From: Lachnospiraceae bacterium
Lineage (GTDB): Bacteria; Bacillota_A; Clostridia; Lachnospirales; Lachnospiraceae
Direction: 5' to 3'
Assembly (NCBI GenBank): GCA_024683935.1
Contig: JAIKXV010000088.1
Coordinates: 1 to 25,259 of the forward strand
Length of the DNA stretch: 25,259 nt
The translations under genes were made by a program, and so were the position numbers. Under the pieces are notes generated by a model. That model was not told where the DNA came from, searched no databases, and saw nothing but the letters and a program-made list of their open reading frames with translations. Position 1 is the stretch's first letter, and each line of letters starts with the position of its first letter. Positions 1 through 8,551 of this stretch are shown one piece after another.

Positions 1-125
<125 letters not shown>

Positions 126-262
126 AATTTGAAAGTTAATCATGGTCTGTGAACTCGCTGACTAATTGTTATTAATCGCGTTTCATTAACCGAATTTGCT
201 TTTCTGAAAAATCAGATTATAAAATCTTTCTTATAATAAGGAATTTTCAGGGTTGCATTGCT

Positions 263-283
263 GTTTGTTTGTCAAAGTGCTTC
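263..283 (-). promoter_or_regulatory. boxA-like antitermination segment
   Basis: The minus strand reads GCACTTTGACAAACAAAC, close to the rrn boxA core (GYTCTTTGAMAA) that binds NusB/S10 in bacterial rRNA leaders. Position in the leader fits; the match is imperfect at the third base of the core. Confidence 0.4.
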
Positions 284-325
284 CGCTTCGGGTTGAAACC
301 CTCTGCAGTGCCCCTATTTTAGGGC

Positions 326-351
326 AAAAATCACGCCGCCCACGAGCGGCG
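326..351 (-). terminator. Terminator-like hairpin at the start of the rrn leader
   Basis: On the minus strand CGCCGC and GCGGCG pair across a six-base loop, followed by TGATTTTT. It has intrinsic-terminator form, but sits immediately after the predicted rrn start site. It could stop readthrough from the YfhO gene upstream, cap or attenuate the rRNA transcript, or simply be leader structure. Confidence 0.45.
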
Positions 352-359
352 CGATAGTT

Positions 360-388
360 ATAATATCATTGCATTTCAGATAAGTCAA
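360..388 (-). promoter_or_regulatory. rRNA operon promoter
   Basis: Minus-strand -35 TTGACT (388-383) and -10 TATTAT (365-360) are separated by exactly 17 bp. The stretch just upstream (389-430) is A/T-rich and could act as an UP element. Start site predicted near 352. It lies 40 bp beyond the YfhO stop codon. Confidence 0.85.
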
Positions 389-427
389 CAACTTTTTCAA
401 GAAATTTTGTTATTTTTCAAAATCTTT

Positions 428-2845
428 TTATTTTTCCACCGATTTTCGCCTAAAATACAGCATTCCCAGCAGTATAAAAAAGGCGAATATTGAAATGATC
501 TTTCCCGCAATACTGCCCGTGGGACAATATTTCATTTCTATATTATGTTCTCCGGGCGCAGCATCAAAGGACATGAGAATACCCGCCGCCTTTTTCTGCT
601 CTGCTTTAACCCCGTCCACGTAGATAGTCCAGCCCCTGTCATAAGGAATGGTCAGCGTCACTGTCCCGCCGTAATCCGGAACTGTGATCCTTCCTTTAAG
701 ATGGGAAGAAGTTATCTTTTCCAGCTCCGAAGGATTTTCGCGGACCTCATTCATCAGAGCCTCCACCTTATCCCTGTCTTCAAAATAGAAGAACATATTT
801 TTTATGTCGAGCCTCTCATCCTTCGGGCGGATCCTGATAACCCTCTCTACCTTTTTCTTTGATCTGTGGAAGCTTACGATATTCCATCTGTATCTGGTGA
901 AATACTCGCCGTAGCTCACATCATCCTTAAAGATCTCCGCATTCTGTACCAGATCCGAATCAAAATATGCAAACAGATTCTGCTGATGATCCTTAATCTT
1001 TATCCTTATATTAATAGAAGCATCTCTGTCCGGATCTATCTTTTCATAAATCGTACTGCCGTCCACTGCCTTCTTTTTCAGGTTATCCAGCTCTACGGAC
1101 AGGATCTCGGCTTCTTCAAAGATCCGGTTCTCCTTCCCGTTCAGACTGCTTGCCAGCGCTTCCTGCAGCATAAAGGGATTGCCGTTATATCCGTTGTAAT
1201 TAATATCCCTTATAGCCTCCGTGGTATTAAACATAAGCGGCAGGGCGTTCTCATTCCGGAAAATATACGTTTCCTCTTCCTCATTAGAAAAGATATTATT
1301 ATAGAAATTCGGCGTAGTGGCAAACTGGGAAAGAATATACCTTACGCCCAGGAAGCTCTCGACAAAATCCGTCGAAGACTCGTTGTAGAATGACCAGTTT
1401 CCGTTATTTCTGAAACCAAGCTTCCCCATGAAATTGATCTTGTCCTTCTTTTCGCTGGAGCTGAAGTGGGAAAGGCCGGCGTAATTGAACTGCATCGCGT
1501 CATTATTGGTACGGCGGAAGTATTTTTCTATCCTGTAAAGTTCATTCTCGTTATATGACGCCCTGTTATCCTCCCTGCAGACATTAAGCTTCTCATTCGT
1601 ATCCGTAAGGTATTTCTGATATTCGGAAAGGGATGAAAGCCCGTAGTAATTCATGACATCCTGATAGTTCCATGTGAGATCCCCCAGCTGCAGGATAATT
1701 AAAATGACAGGGACGATCACCAAAAGCTTTCCGCTTCCGGTAAAGAGTTCCTTATACGTCCTGTGGGCTCCTATTATCATAAGGAAGGAAAACATATAGG
1801 AATATCTGTAAGGAAAGCCTATAGGCTGGTTAAAGCCGTGCCACACAATATTAAGGACATTTATCCAGAAATTCAGCACCAGAAAGGCGCATAAGAGCAG
1901 CATCACCAGTCGTTCCTTAACGGGAAACTTCTTATATAATATGTAGATAACAAAAAATATGACTGTCAGAACACCGCAGTAAATATTCGGAAGCCCCGTG
2001 CTCACGTTTCCGTCAAAGGAGCAGGGAAGCAGCTGCAGGGGGAGCCTGCTTAAGGAAAAGGTTCTGAATATCCCGAAAGAAAAGCTGTTCTTCTCTCCCC
2101 TCAGGGACAGCACTGCAGGAACCAGATTAAAGGCAGTGAGCAATACCCCGAGCAGTGAACTGCCTATAAATGATATACATGCCTTTTTATCAAAGCCCCT
2201 TATTACTTCTTCGGAAATAAAGAAGAGCAGCGAAAAAATGCAGATCATATATCCGGAATAATAATTAAAGAGCACCGCCAATACCAGAGTAACTAAATAC
2301 AACATGTTGTTGCCCGGCTTTTCGATGATATTCAGAAGTCCCAGGATGATAAGAGGAAACAGTATCAGATTCCCCGAATACATGGTGAGCTGAAAATATG
2401 TGGCAGAAAAACCGCAGAGGGCGTAGGCCACAGAAAACAGCACAGATCTCGCATCCGCTTCGTACTTCTCCGCCAGCAGGATAGCCATTGTAAGGGAAGA
2501 AAGGGCTGCCGTTAAAACTATCACCACCGATTCCGCCACCGGAAGAAGTGTGTTCGGGAAAAACAGGGTAATAAAATTCAGGGGCGTGTAATAATAGTAG
2601 GCAGAGAAGCCTGCCATGGATCCGCCCAGGTTTTTGCTGAAGGAATAGGAAAAGTCATTATTGCCGGTGATGATGGTCTTCAGATAGGCGAGGTAGTCCA
2701 CAAACTGATATTCCATATCCCCGGTCATCACGGTATTGTCCCCGAAGGGATAGATCCCATGTATAAAGAACGCCGCTAAAAGCAGGATGATGGGAATAAA
2801 AAAGGATAAGAGATACAAACAAAGTCTGTTTTTTTTGTCTGACAT
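428..2845 (-). CDS. YfhO family multi-pass membrane protein
   Basis: An 805-residue polytopic membrane protein. The N-terminal half has about a dozen hydrophobic helices (first at residues 9-29), with the conserved early acidic/aromatic loop (GDNTVMTGDMEYQFVDY) and the GG(S/A)xAGFSAYYYYTPLN segment of YfhO proteins. A large extracytoplasmic region of about 330 residues follows, then a last TM near 785-800 and a basic tail. Characterised Bacillus and Listeria YfhO proteins act in glycosylation of lipoteichoic acid or other cell-envelope polymers, with a GT-C-like fold; the polymer here is unknown. Start: ATG preceded by CGGAGG at good spacing. It begins 40 nt after the upstream chemoreceptor stop with no terminator between them, so co-transcription is possible. 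Confidence 0.88.
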   Translation of the reverse strand: MSDKKNRLCLYLLSFFIPIILLLAAFFIHGIYPFGDNTVMTGDMEYQFVDYLAYLKTIITGNNDFSYSFSKNLGGSMAGFSAYYYYTPLNFITLFFPNTLLPVAESVVIVLTAALSSLTMAILLAEKYEADARSVLFSVAYALCGFSATYFQLTMYSGNLILFPLIILGLLNIIEKPGNNMLYLVTLVLAVLFNYYSGYMICIFSLLFFISEEVIRGFDKKACISFIGSSLLGVLLTAFNLVPAVLSLRGEKNSFSFGIFRTFSLSRLPLQLLPCSFDGNVSTGLPNIYCGVLTVIFFVIYILYKKFPVKERLVMLLLCAFLVLNFWINVLNIVWHGFNQPIGFPYRYSYMFSFLMIIGAHRTYKELFTGSGKLLVIVPVILIILQLGDLTWNYQDVMNYYGLSSLSEYQKYLTDTNEKLNVCREDNRASYNENELYRIEKYFRRTNNDAMQFNYAGLSHFSSSEKKDKINFMGKLGFRNNGNWSFYNESSTDFVESFLGVRYILSQFATTPNFYNNIFSNEEEETYIFRNENALPLMFNTTEAIRDINYNGYNGNPFMLQEALASSLNGKENRIFEEAEILSVELDNLKKKAVDGSTIYEKIDPDRDASINIRIKIKDHQQNLFAYFDSDLVQNAEIFKDDVSYGEYFTRYRWNIVSFHRSKKKVERVIRIRPKDERLDIKNMFFYFEDRDKVEALMNEVRENPSELEKITSSHLKGRITVPDYGGTVTLTIPYDRGWTIYVDGVKAEQKKAAGILMSFDAAPGEHNIEMKYCPTGSIAGKIISIFAFFILLGMLYFRRKSVEK

Positions 2846-2885
2846 CTCTTATCCTCCGATTGGTTTAATATAAGGATCCCTGAAA

Positions 2886-4865
2886 TTACAGCTTAAAGAA
2901 CTGCAGATCCTCTTCAAGATTCTTTGCAAGGTCATTCAGATCGCTTGCTGACTGTGAAAGCACGTTAACTGTAGCATTTAATTCCTGCATGGAAGCACTG
3001 GTCTCTTCCGTAGACGCAGCATTCTCCTGGGAAATGGCAGAAAGCGAATCCATCGCATCCACAATAATGGTCTTGCTGGCCGCACTTTCCTCGGACAGGC
3101 CGGAGATCGTGGAAACTCCGTCCACCGTAGAGCCTACGCCGTCGATCAGCTCGTTAATGGTATTAACGGTATTATGCAGTACTTCGTTTACATTTTCTCC
3201 TATACCGGATACCTCTGCGGTCTTGGAAATGGCGCTTCTTGACTGGGTCAAAAGCTTCGTCATCTCATTTCTGATCTCCTCGGCAGTCTGAGCCGATTCC
3301 GTGGCAAGCTTTCCGATCTCTTCCGCAACAACCGCAAATCCACGCCCTGCTTCGCCTGCTCTTGCAGCCTCGATGGAAGCGTTCAGCGCAAGGAGGTTCG
3401 TCTGGGATGCTATGGATGTGATACCGTCAACTCTTTCATTAACTGCCTGCACCGCCGCATTGGTGGCGTTCATGCCATCAGTGATCTCCCGCATGGCAAT
3501 GCTCATATTGTCCATATTGGTTGAAAGCTTATTAAGAGCATCAGCAGAAGATGTGCTGGAATCGTTCATTGACGATGCGGTCGAAGCGAGTCCTTCCGCA
3601 TTATTGGCCACATTCTGAATGGCGTCTGAAAGGGTTCCGATATTTTCGGTAGCCCTCTGTATCGTATTTGCCTGTTCGGTAGCTCCCTTTGCGATCTCCT
3701 GAACCGCTTCCGAAACGTCATCTGTGGTCTGGCTGATCTGATCAGCAGTTTCTGCAAGAGCCTGGGATGAATCTCCAAGAGAATTCATCACGTTTTTCAG
3801 GTTAGCGACCACGCTCTTCAGATGATCCAGAACGCTGTTTGTATTTTCTACGATATTTCCGAATTCATCCCTGCGGCCCTCGTAGCCCCGGATCTCCACA
3901 AACTCACCTTCAGCCAGAGCGGAAAGGCTCTTATTTATGGCGTTTATAGGCTTAACAAAGGAACGGGCAGTAACAAGTACAACAAGAACTGCCAGAATAA
4001 TCAGTATTACTCCGATAACGGCTATCGTCATCGCGCTGGATCTCGCATGGGCAGTCGCATCATTCATGTCGATGGCATTTACAACCATCCATCCGGAAAG
4101 AGGTTCCATCACATAGGCCATCATGGCTTTGTAGCCTTTTCCGGTATCAGCGTCATAAGTACCTTCACTGAGACCTGATGTCATAAACGGCGCCGTGCTC
4201 ATGTCCTCTTCTTCCCCTACCTCAATGGTGTGCTGGGAATGTGCCGCAACTATACCTGCTCCGTCAGCCAGGAAACCGTCGGAAGTCACTCCTGCTAAAA
4301 AATCATGCAGGTAGTCCAAGTCCAGATTTCTCTGAACGATACCTATCACACTGCTTCCGTCCCCACTGAAGATCGGAACGGCAAGGATCATTATCCTGCT
4401 GCCGGTAGCCTTGCCGACAACCATATTGGAAGCGAAAGGTCTTCCGGTTATTGCCGCCTGGAAATAATCTCTGTCCGAAACGTTTACGCAGTCGCCCGAG
4501 GTCTTGAAAACCTGCTGTCCGGCAGCATCGGAAACAGCAATTACATTTCCGTCCCCGAAGTGATCGTTGATCAGAAGGATATTGTAGTTGATATCGTCTT
4601 CTATGCCTTCAAAAGTTTCTCCCGCAAGATACATCTTTATCTGCGGTGACGCTGCTATAGACTCAAGCGCCGCGAAATTTTCCTTTATCGTTCCGTTAAA
4701 TTCCGCCTCTATCTGGCGGCAGGTGAGCATGTTCTGTATCTCAGCATCTTCCATCGCCTTGCTTGTAATGGATCTGTAACTGATCACCAGCAGAACTACT
4801 CCCATTATGATAAGAGGCACCAGCGCCATGATAAGAAGCTGCGTTCTTACTTTGAATTTTGACAT
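2886..4865 (-). CDS. Methyl-accepting chemotaxis protein (dCACHE, HAMP, MCP signal domain)
   Basis: A 659-residue transmembrane chemoreceptor. TM1 is at about 10-30 and an extracytoplasmic double-CACHE sensor spans about 35-275, with the [13 protein letters not shown] signature at 131-143. TM2 is at 279-299 and HAMP at about 301-353. The cytoplasmic coiled coil has the hairpin tip [24 protein letters not shown] near 487-511 that contacts CheA and CheW. Methylation-type Glu/Gln heptads flank the tip; there is no C-terminal CheR/CheB pentapeptide. The best ribosome site is AAGGGAG about 11 nt before the ATG. The ligand cannot be read from the sequence. It lies 77 nt downstream of a second chemoreceptor and upstream of the YfhO gene. 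Confidence 0.95.
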   Translation of the reverse strand: MSKFKVRTQLLIMALVPLIIMGVVLLVISYRSITSKAMEDAEIQNMLTCRQIEAEFNGTIKENFAALESIAASPQIKMYLAGETFEGIEDDINYNILLINDHFGDGNVIAVSDAAGQQVFKTSGDCVNVSDRDYFQAAITGRPFASNMVVGKATGSRIMILAVPIFSGDGSSVIGIVQRNLDLDYLHDFLAGVTSDGFLADGAGIVAAHSQHTIEVGEEEDMSTAPFMTSGLSEGTYDADTGKGYKAMMAYVMEPLSGWMVVNAIDMNDATAHARSSAMTIAVIGVILIILAVLVVLVTARSFVKPINAINKSLSALAEGEFVEIRGYEGRRDEFGNIVENTNSVLDHLKSVVANLKNVMNSLGDSSQALAETADQISQTTDDVSEAVQEIAKGATEQANTIQRATENIGTLSDAIQNVANNAEGLASTASSMNDSSTSSADALNKLSTNMDNMSIAMREITDGMNATNAAVQAVNERVDGITSIASQTNLLALNASIEAARAGEAGRGFAVVAEEIGKLATESAQTAEEIRNEMTKLLTQSRSAISKTAEVSGIGENVNEVLHNTVNTINELIDGVGSTVDGVSTISGLSEESAASKTIIVDAMDSLSAISQENAASTEETSASMQELNATVNVLSQSASDLNDLAKNLEEDLQFFKL

Positions 4866-4881
4866 CCCCTGTATGACTCCC

Positions 4882-4918
4882 TTCTGAAATCTGAATCGTA
4901 TTATTTTTCAGAAATCTG
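4882..4918 (-). repeat. Tandem 12-bp direct repeats upstream of the first chemoreceptor
   Basis: TTCTGAAATCTG (4882-4893) and TTCAGAAATCTG (4907-4918) match at 11 of 12 positions and start 25 bp apart. The TTCTGAA and TTCAGAA parts are also mutually complementary and could form a weak hairpin. The pair fills most of the 77-nt spacer between the two chemoreceptor genes and may be a regulator site or a processing hairpin. Confidence 0.4.
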
Positions 4919-4942
4919 CGGTTTCCGGATAATTACTGTATA

Positions 4943-7030
4943 TTAGCAGCTGAACCTTGCAGTGATCTCGCTCAGATCCCTTACTGCTTCTCTTGCATCC
5001 TGCAGCTTTCTGTAACCTTCTTCGTTCGCCACACGCATATCATTGGATCTGGAAGCGATATCTTCTATCCTGTTCGCGGAATTCTCGGTCATTCCATTGA
5101 TATCCTCTGCAGCTGTGACGATCTCCTCGATATGGTGCTCAAGGGAATCCGTAGCTACCCGTACCTTTGACATCATGGTAATGAAGAAGTCCGCATCCTC
5201 CCTGTATCTTGCACCGGAATCCTGGAACATACCATAGTCCGTAAGAACCGTCTCCTCCAGGAAGGCCATCAGCTCTGTGATACACTCATTCAACCGTGCC
5301 ATTGCATCGCTTACCTCATCAACGATACCGCTGATATTGTCGACGGTCTTCAGTGTCTGTGCCGCAAGTGATCCGATCTCATCAGCAACGACTGCAAAGC
5401 CGCGGCCTGCATCTCCTGCCCTGGCAGCCTCTATGCTGGCATTAAGTGCCAGAAGATTGGTCTGGGAAGAAATATTCTTGATGTCATTCGTAAGTTCATG
5501 GATGCGTTCCACAGCCTTTGATTTTTCAATGGCCTCATCGCTCTTAACCTTCATGACATCATACATCTCATTTGTCTTTTCAGTGGATTTCTTACTGCGG
5601 AGTTCCATTTCTCCCGCTCTGGTCTGGATCTCTTTGGAATCCTCTTCACTCTTGATGGCCAGCTCGTTGATCTCACGTGTCTGATTCCTGGCCTTTTCCA
5701 CATTCTGTACGATCTGAGCCGTATTGTCGGCAGCTTCTTTCATTCCGCTGGCAAGATGACCGGTTTCCTCATTATTGTTATCGGTGCGCTCATTATTTTC
5801 GCGCATGATATGATCCAGGTTATCAATACTTGCAGTAATGGTCCTCTCCACATCCGTGAAGGAGTCAACCATATCCCGGAAGGCCGACCGCATATCATGA
5901 ACCCCGTTGGCCATCTGTCCGATTTCATCCTTGTGCTTTATGAGTTTATCATCATTGCCTGAAGAAGTGAGGTCAAGCTTTGCTGTCTGTCCGATTATAG
6001 CCGTAAGGGCATGGATGGGTTTTGCAAGTCCATTTCCTACCAGCAGGCCGACAACCGCACTTACGATTATCGCCAGGATGATGGCACCCAGAATGGTATA
6101 AAGAAGAGAATAAGCTTCTGAGAAGATCTCGCTCTTCGGTGCCGTAAGCCCGAATATCATGCCATTCTGCAGAGGGCTGGTAACCATAAGCTTTTCAACA
6201 CCCTTGTACTTGTACTCATAAGCCGTAGAATCCGTTCCCGTGCTTGATAAATATGAATTAACTCCGGCAAGCGAGCTGTCAAGAGAAGAAAGGCTCTGAC
6301 CAAATTCCGCATCCTTATGGTAAACGATATTCCCGTCTGAATCGGTAAGGAAGCCGTAACCTGTCTGAAACAGTGAAACTGAATCGATCATATCGGTAAG
6401 CTGGGTAAATGCTATATCCATGCCGACTATTCCGATGGAGGTACCGTCTTCCGCATAGATAGGCACCACGTAGGAGATCATGTAAACATCAATATTGCTG
6501 TTGAGATACGGATTCATCCAAAGAGGTGCCCCGTTATTAACGGGAATGTAATACCAGCCCACGTGTTCTGCATCAGAAGGATCATACATGGTGAAATCCG
6601 TAGGCGTTACCGCTTCAAAAGGCTCGTCAAGGCTGTTCCTGGTCAAAAAGCATCCTGAGGTAGGGTTTGAAAACTCCGGATTATACCTGATATAACTCGT
6701 GATCGCGCCGTCCGTATGCTCGGAGAACCGGTAAACCTGCTCGATAACTTCATTTGTAAAAGCATCGGCATAATTGACATCAGAGAAAAATCTTCTTTCG
6801 CTGATCCGGCTGGAAACAATATCTGCCAGAATATTTACCGACTGTTCCACTCGTAATATCGTAGAATCCATTTCATTGGCCACAGCCGAAGTCTGATTGA
6901 TCATGGTTGACTTGGAATCTGCTTCGGAGATCTTCATTGTGCTCCTGATCGAAAGCAGACCCACGATCAATGCAGTCAGCAGAGAACAGAGAAGAATACC
7001 GAGAATAATCTTCAGGCGAATTGTTTTCAT
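4943..7030 (-). CDS. Methyl-accepting chemotaxis protein (dCACHE, HAMP, MCP signal domain)
   Basis: A 695-residue chemoreceptor. TM1 is at 8-28. The extracytoplasmic dCACHE region spans about 35-305, with the membrane-distal motif GWYY...PLWMNPY at 158-175, like ligand-binding CACHE pockets but without the Arg of the amino-acid-binding signature. TM2 is at about 309-332, followed by HAMP. The signalling hairpin tip [25 protein letters not shown] is at 521-545. After the tip the returning coiled coil carries an unusual segment (about 582-618, LEETVLTDYGMFQ...REDADFFITMM) that breaks the usual heptads. The protein ends in Cys. The ATG follows an AAGGAAGGA-type ribosome site. It shares little sequence with its neighbour outside the tip, so the two genes are not a recent duplication. 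Confidence 0.95.
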   Translation of the reverse strand: MKTIRLKIILGILLCSLLTALIVGLLSIRSTMKISEADSKSTMINQTSAVANEMDSTILRVEQSVNILADIVSSRISERRFFSDVNYADAFTNEVIEQVYRFSEHTDGAITSYIRYNPEFSNPTSGCFLTRNSLDEPFEAVTPTDFTMYDPSDAEHVGWYYIPVNNGAPLWMNPYLNSNIDVYMISYVVPIYAEDGTSIGIVGMDIAFTQLTDMIDSVSLFQTGYGFLTDSDGNIVYHKDAEFGQSLSSLDSSLAGVNSYLSSTGTDSTAYEYKYKGVEKLMVTSPLQNGMIFGLTAPKSEIFSEAYSLLYTILGAIILAIIVSAVVGLLVGNGLAKPIHALTAIIGQTAKLDLTSSGNDDKLIKHKDEIGQMANGVHDMRSAFRDMVDSFTDVERTITASIDNLDHIMRENNERTDNNNEETGHLASGMKEAADNTAQIVQNVEKARNQTREINELAIKSEEDSKEIQTRAGEMELRSKKSTEKTNEMYDVMKVKSDEAIEKSKAVERIHELTNDIKNISSQTNLLALNASIEAARAGDAGRGFAVVADEIGSLAAQTLKTVDNISGIVDEVSDAMARLNECITELMAFLEETVLTDYGMFQDSGARYREDADFFITMMSKVRVATDSLEHHIEEIVTAAEDINGMTENSANRIEDIASRSNDMRVANEEGYRKLQDAREAVRDLSEITARFSC

Positions 7031-7064
7031 ATGATATAATCCTTCCTTTCCTGGACTTTTGTAA

Positions 7065-7103
7065 ATTATACCATGTTATCCGATATTTCGTATATCTGAT
7101 TTA
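7065..7103 (-). promoter_or_regulatory. Candidate promoter(s) of the second chemoreceptor, including a sigma-D-like match
   Basis: Minus-strand TAAA (7103-7100), 16 bp, then TCGGATAA (7083-7076) resembles the sigma-D/FliA motility consensus TAAA-N14-16-GCCGATAA, with 6 of 8 bases in the -10 part. Just downstream is an extended housekeeping -10, TGGTATAAT (TATAAT at 7070-7065), with no good -35. Either could drive the gene. Motility-sigma control would suit a chemoreceptor. Confidence 0.4.
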
Positions 7104-7108
7104 TGTTA

Positions 7109-7645
7109 TTAATCTTCTATTATCTCCGGTTCGGGATAGTCAATACCGAAGGTTTCCACGGTGACACTTGCCATCCTCTGATCATCATAAGGACGGTCAT
7201 TGGGTGCTGTGGCAGTGTCCGCGATCTTATCCACCACATCCATGCCCTCGATTATCTTTCCGAAAGCCGCATATTCCCCATCGAGATGAGGTGATTTCTT
7301 ATGCATGATAAAGAACTGGCTTCCCGCTGAATCAGGTATCATGGTACGCGCCATGGAAAGCACGCCCTTGTCATGTTTTAAGTCATTTGTGAAACCGTTA
7401 TTGGTAAATTCTCCCCTGATGGAATATCCGGGGCCTCCCATGCCTGTGCCCTCCGGATCTCCACCCTGAAGCATGAATCCGCTTATCACTCTGTGAAAGA
7501 TCACTCCGTCATAAAATCCTTTATTAATAAGAGAAATAAAATTATTTACCGTATTCGGAGCTATATCGGGATAGAGCTCCGCCTTCATGACATCCCCGTC
7601 CTCCATGGTAATAGTAACCACCGGGTTTTTCTTTTCTTCTGACAT
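7109..7645 (-). CDS. Cyclophilin-type peptidyl-prolyl cis-trans isomerase
   Basis: A 178-residue single-domain cyclophilin with no signal peptide, so presumably cytoplasmic, catalysing cis-trans isomerisation of Xaa-Pro bonds. Active-site elements are present: the FHRV arginine (R52), FMLQGGD (57-63), GSQFFI with Q110 and F111/F112, and HLDGEYAAFG (120-129). In the last motif the Trp that binds cyclosporin in CypA is replaced by His, and the catalytic-site His by Tyr, as in many bacterial forms. The C-terminal acidic tail (PEPEIIED) is a short extension. AAGGAGG lies 6 nt before the ATG. It has its own promoter and is separated from the upstream PDZ gene by a terminator. Confidence 0.95.
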   Translation of the reverse strand: MSEEKKNPVVTITMEDGDVMKAELYPDIAPNTVNNFISLINKGFYDGVIFHRVISGFMLQGGDPEGTGMGGPGYSIRGEFTNNGFTNDLKHDKGVLSMARTMIPDSAGSQFFIMHKKSPHLDGEYAAFGKIIEGMDVVDKIADTATAPNDRPYDDQRMASVTVETFGIDYPEPEIIED

Positions 7646-7684
7646 ACTTTCCTCCTTATGGAATTACCTTGTACTTCCTCAAAA

Positions 7685-7713
7685 ATTATATTTTTTTACC
7701 GGGTTATTTGCAA
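7685..7713 (-). promoter_or_regulatory. Promoter of the cyclophilin gene
   Basis: Minus-strand -35 TTGCAA (7713-7708), 17-bp spacer, -10 TATAAT (7690-7685). The predicted start is near 7678, about 33 nt before the start codon. Confidence 0.8.
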
Positions 7714-7715
7714 GT

Positions 7716-7751
7716 AAAAAAGGATAGATGCGATTTCCTTCGCATCTATCC
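7716..7751 (-). terminator. Intrinsic terminator of the PDZ gene
   Basis: Perfect 11-bp stem GGATAGATGCG / CGCATCTATCC with an 8-nt loop, followed on the minus strand by six T residues. It begins 12 nt after the PDZ-protein stop codon and precedes the cyclophilin promoter. Confidence 0.92.
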
Positions 7752-7763
7752 TTTGTCGACCTG

Positions 7764-8441
7764 TCATCGCTCTTTTGAAACTGCTTCTCCGTCCGACAGG
7801 GTTACGGTAATGGTTTTCTGCTCATACCCGTGATCCTCGGTGGGTTCATAAAGTGTAACTGAGACCGTGTCTCCGGGATGCTTATCCGCAAGTATTCCTT
7901 TCAGTTCCTCCATCGAGGAAATATTTTGTCCTTCCATCGCGGTTATTACCGAATGGGCTTTTATTCCCGCATTCTCCGCCGCACCGCCTTCCGATACTTT
8001 CATTATCAGCACTCCGGATGGCAGATTATAGGATTCCTTTGCTTCGTCGCTGACCGTTGACGCTACGATGTCGAGGAATGCTCCCTGTGTATGGTTCTGC
8101 TCTTCCTTCGGGGCTTCCGGTTTCTCATTTCCCGCATTCCCCTCGTTTCCCGCAGGATTAAAGGGTGTCATGCCCCGGAAGAAATTCCCGGCGTCAAAAC
8201 CCGGATTGTTATTCCCTTCGGGAGCCGGCTGCGGTACGGGATCCACGTTCTGTTCCGGAGCAGCCACTGCCGGTACTTCCTGACTGCTTTGGACTTTTGC
8301 CAATCCCTTCATATAGCCGGCGTTATATGCCGAATAACAAACGGCTGCACAGAGCGCTATGATCAGCAGTGCAAACAGCGGTTTTGGAACAGAAATATTG
8401 TTGTCACTTTTCTTATTTTCGATTTTTTCATTTTCATCCAT
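7764..8441 (-). CDS. Membrane-anchored PDZ-domain protein without a protease domain
   Basis: A 225-residue protein. It has an acidic/basic cytoplasmic N-terminus (1-20), one TM helix (about 22-43), and a Pro/Asn/Gly-rich linker (55-118). One HtrA/DegP-like PDZ domain follows (about 119-215), with the GVLIMKVSEGGAAENAGIK carboxylate-binding and alpha-helix region and VITAMEGQNISSMEEL. The trypsin-like protease domain of HtrA is absent, and the linker is low-complexity, not protease remnant. It probably acts as an extracytoplasmic substrate-binding adaptor, or is a decayed-and-retained HtrA relative; its partner is unknown. AGGAGG lies about 9 nt before the ATG. Confidence 0.85.
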   Translation of the reverse strand: MDENEKIENKKSDNNISVPKPLFALLIIALCAAVCYSAYNAGYMKGLAKVQSSQEVPAVAAPEQNVDPVPQPAPEGNNNPGFDAGNFFRGMTPFNPAGNEGNAGNEKPEAPKEEQNHTQGAFLDIVASTVSDEAKESYNLPSGVLIMKVSEGGAAENAGIKAHSVITAMEGQNISSMEELKGILADKHPGDTVSVTLYEPTEDHGYEQKTITVTLSDGEAVSKER

Positions 8442-8551
8442 ATCTCGGTCCTCCTCTTTCCATTATTCAAAACGGTCTCTATAAAGCAGAATAATAAAAA
8501 ATTGTGACGGAAATATGTTCAAATGATGTTCTTTTGGTGGATTCCGAAGGA

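Larger units (their letters stand above)
126..352 (-). other. rRNA operon leader (pre-16S transcribed spacer)
   Basis: This stretch lies between the predicted rrn start site (about 352) and the mature 16S 5' end and contains no gene. Reading along the transcript it holds a GC-rich hairpin with a T run, a second hairpin (GCCC, AT-rich loop, GGGC), a boxA-like segment, and then AT-rich sequence up to 16S. Weak extra -10-like elements (TATAAG, TATAAT) near 210-240 might form a second promoter, but no convincing -35 accompanies them. Confidence 0.75.

Noticed and set aside
545..1393. Plus-strand open frames opposite the YfhO gene
   Set aside because: They have no ribosome sites and atypical composition; the minus strand encodes a clear full-length YfhO protein.
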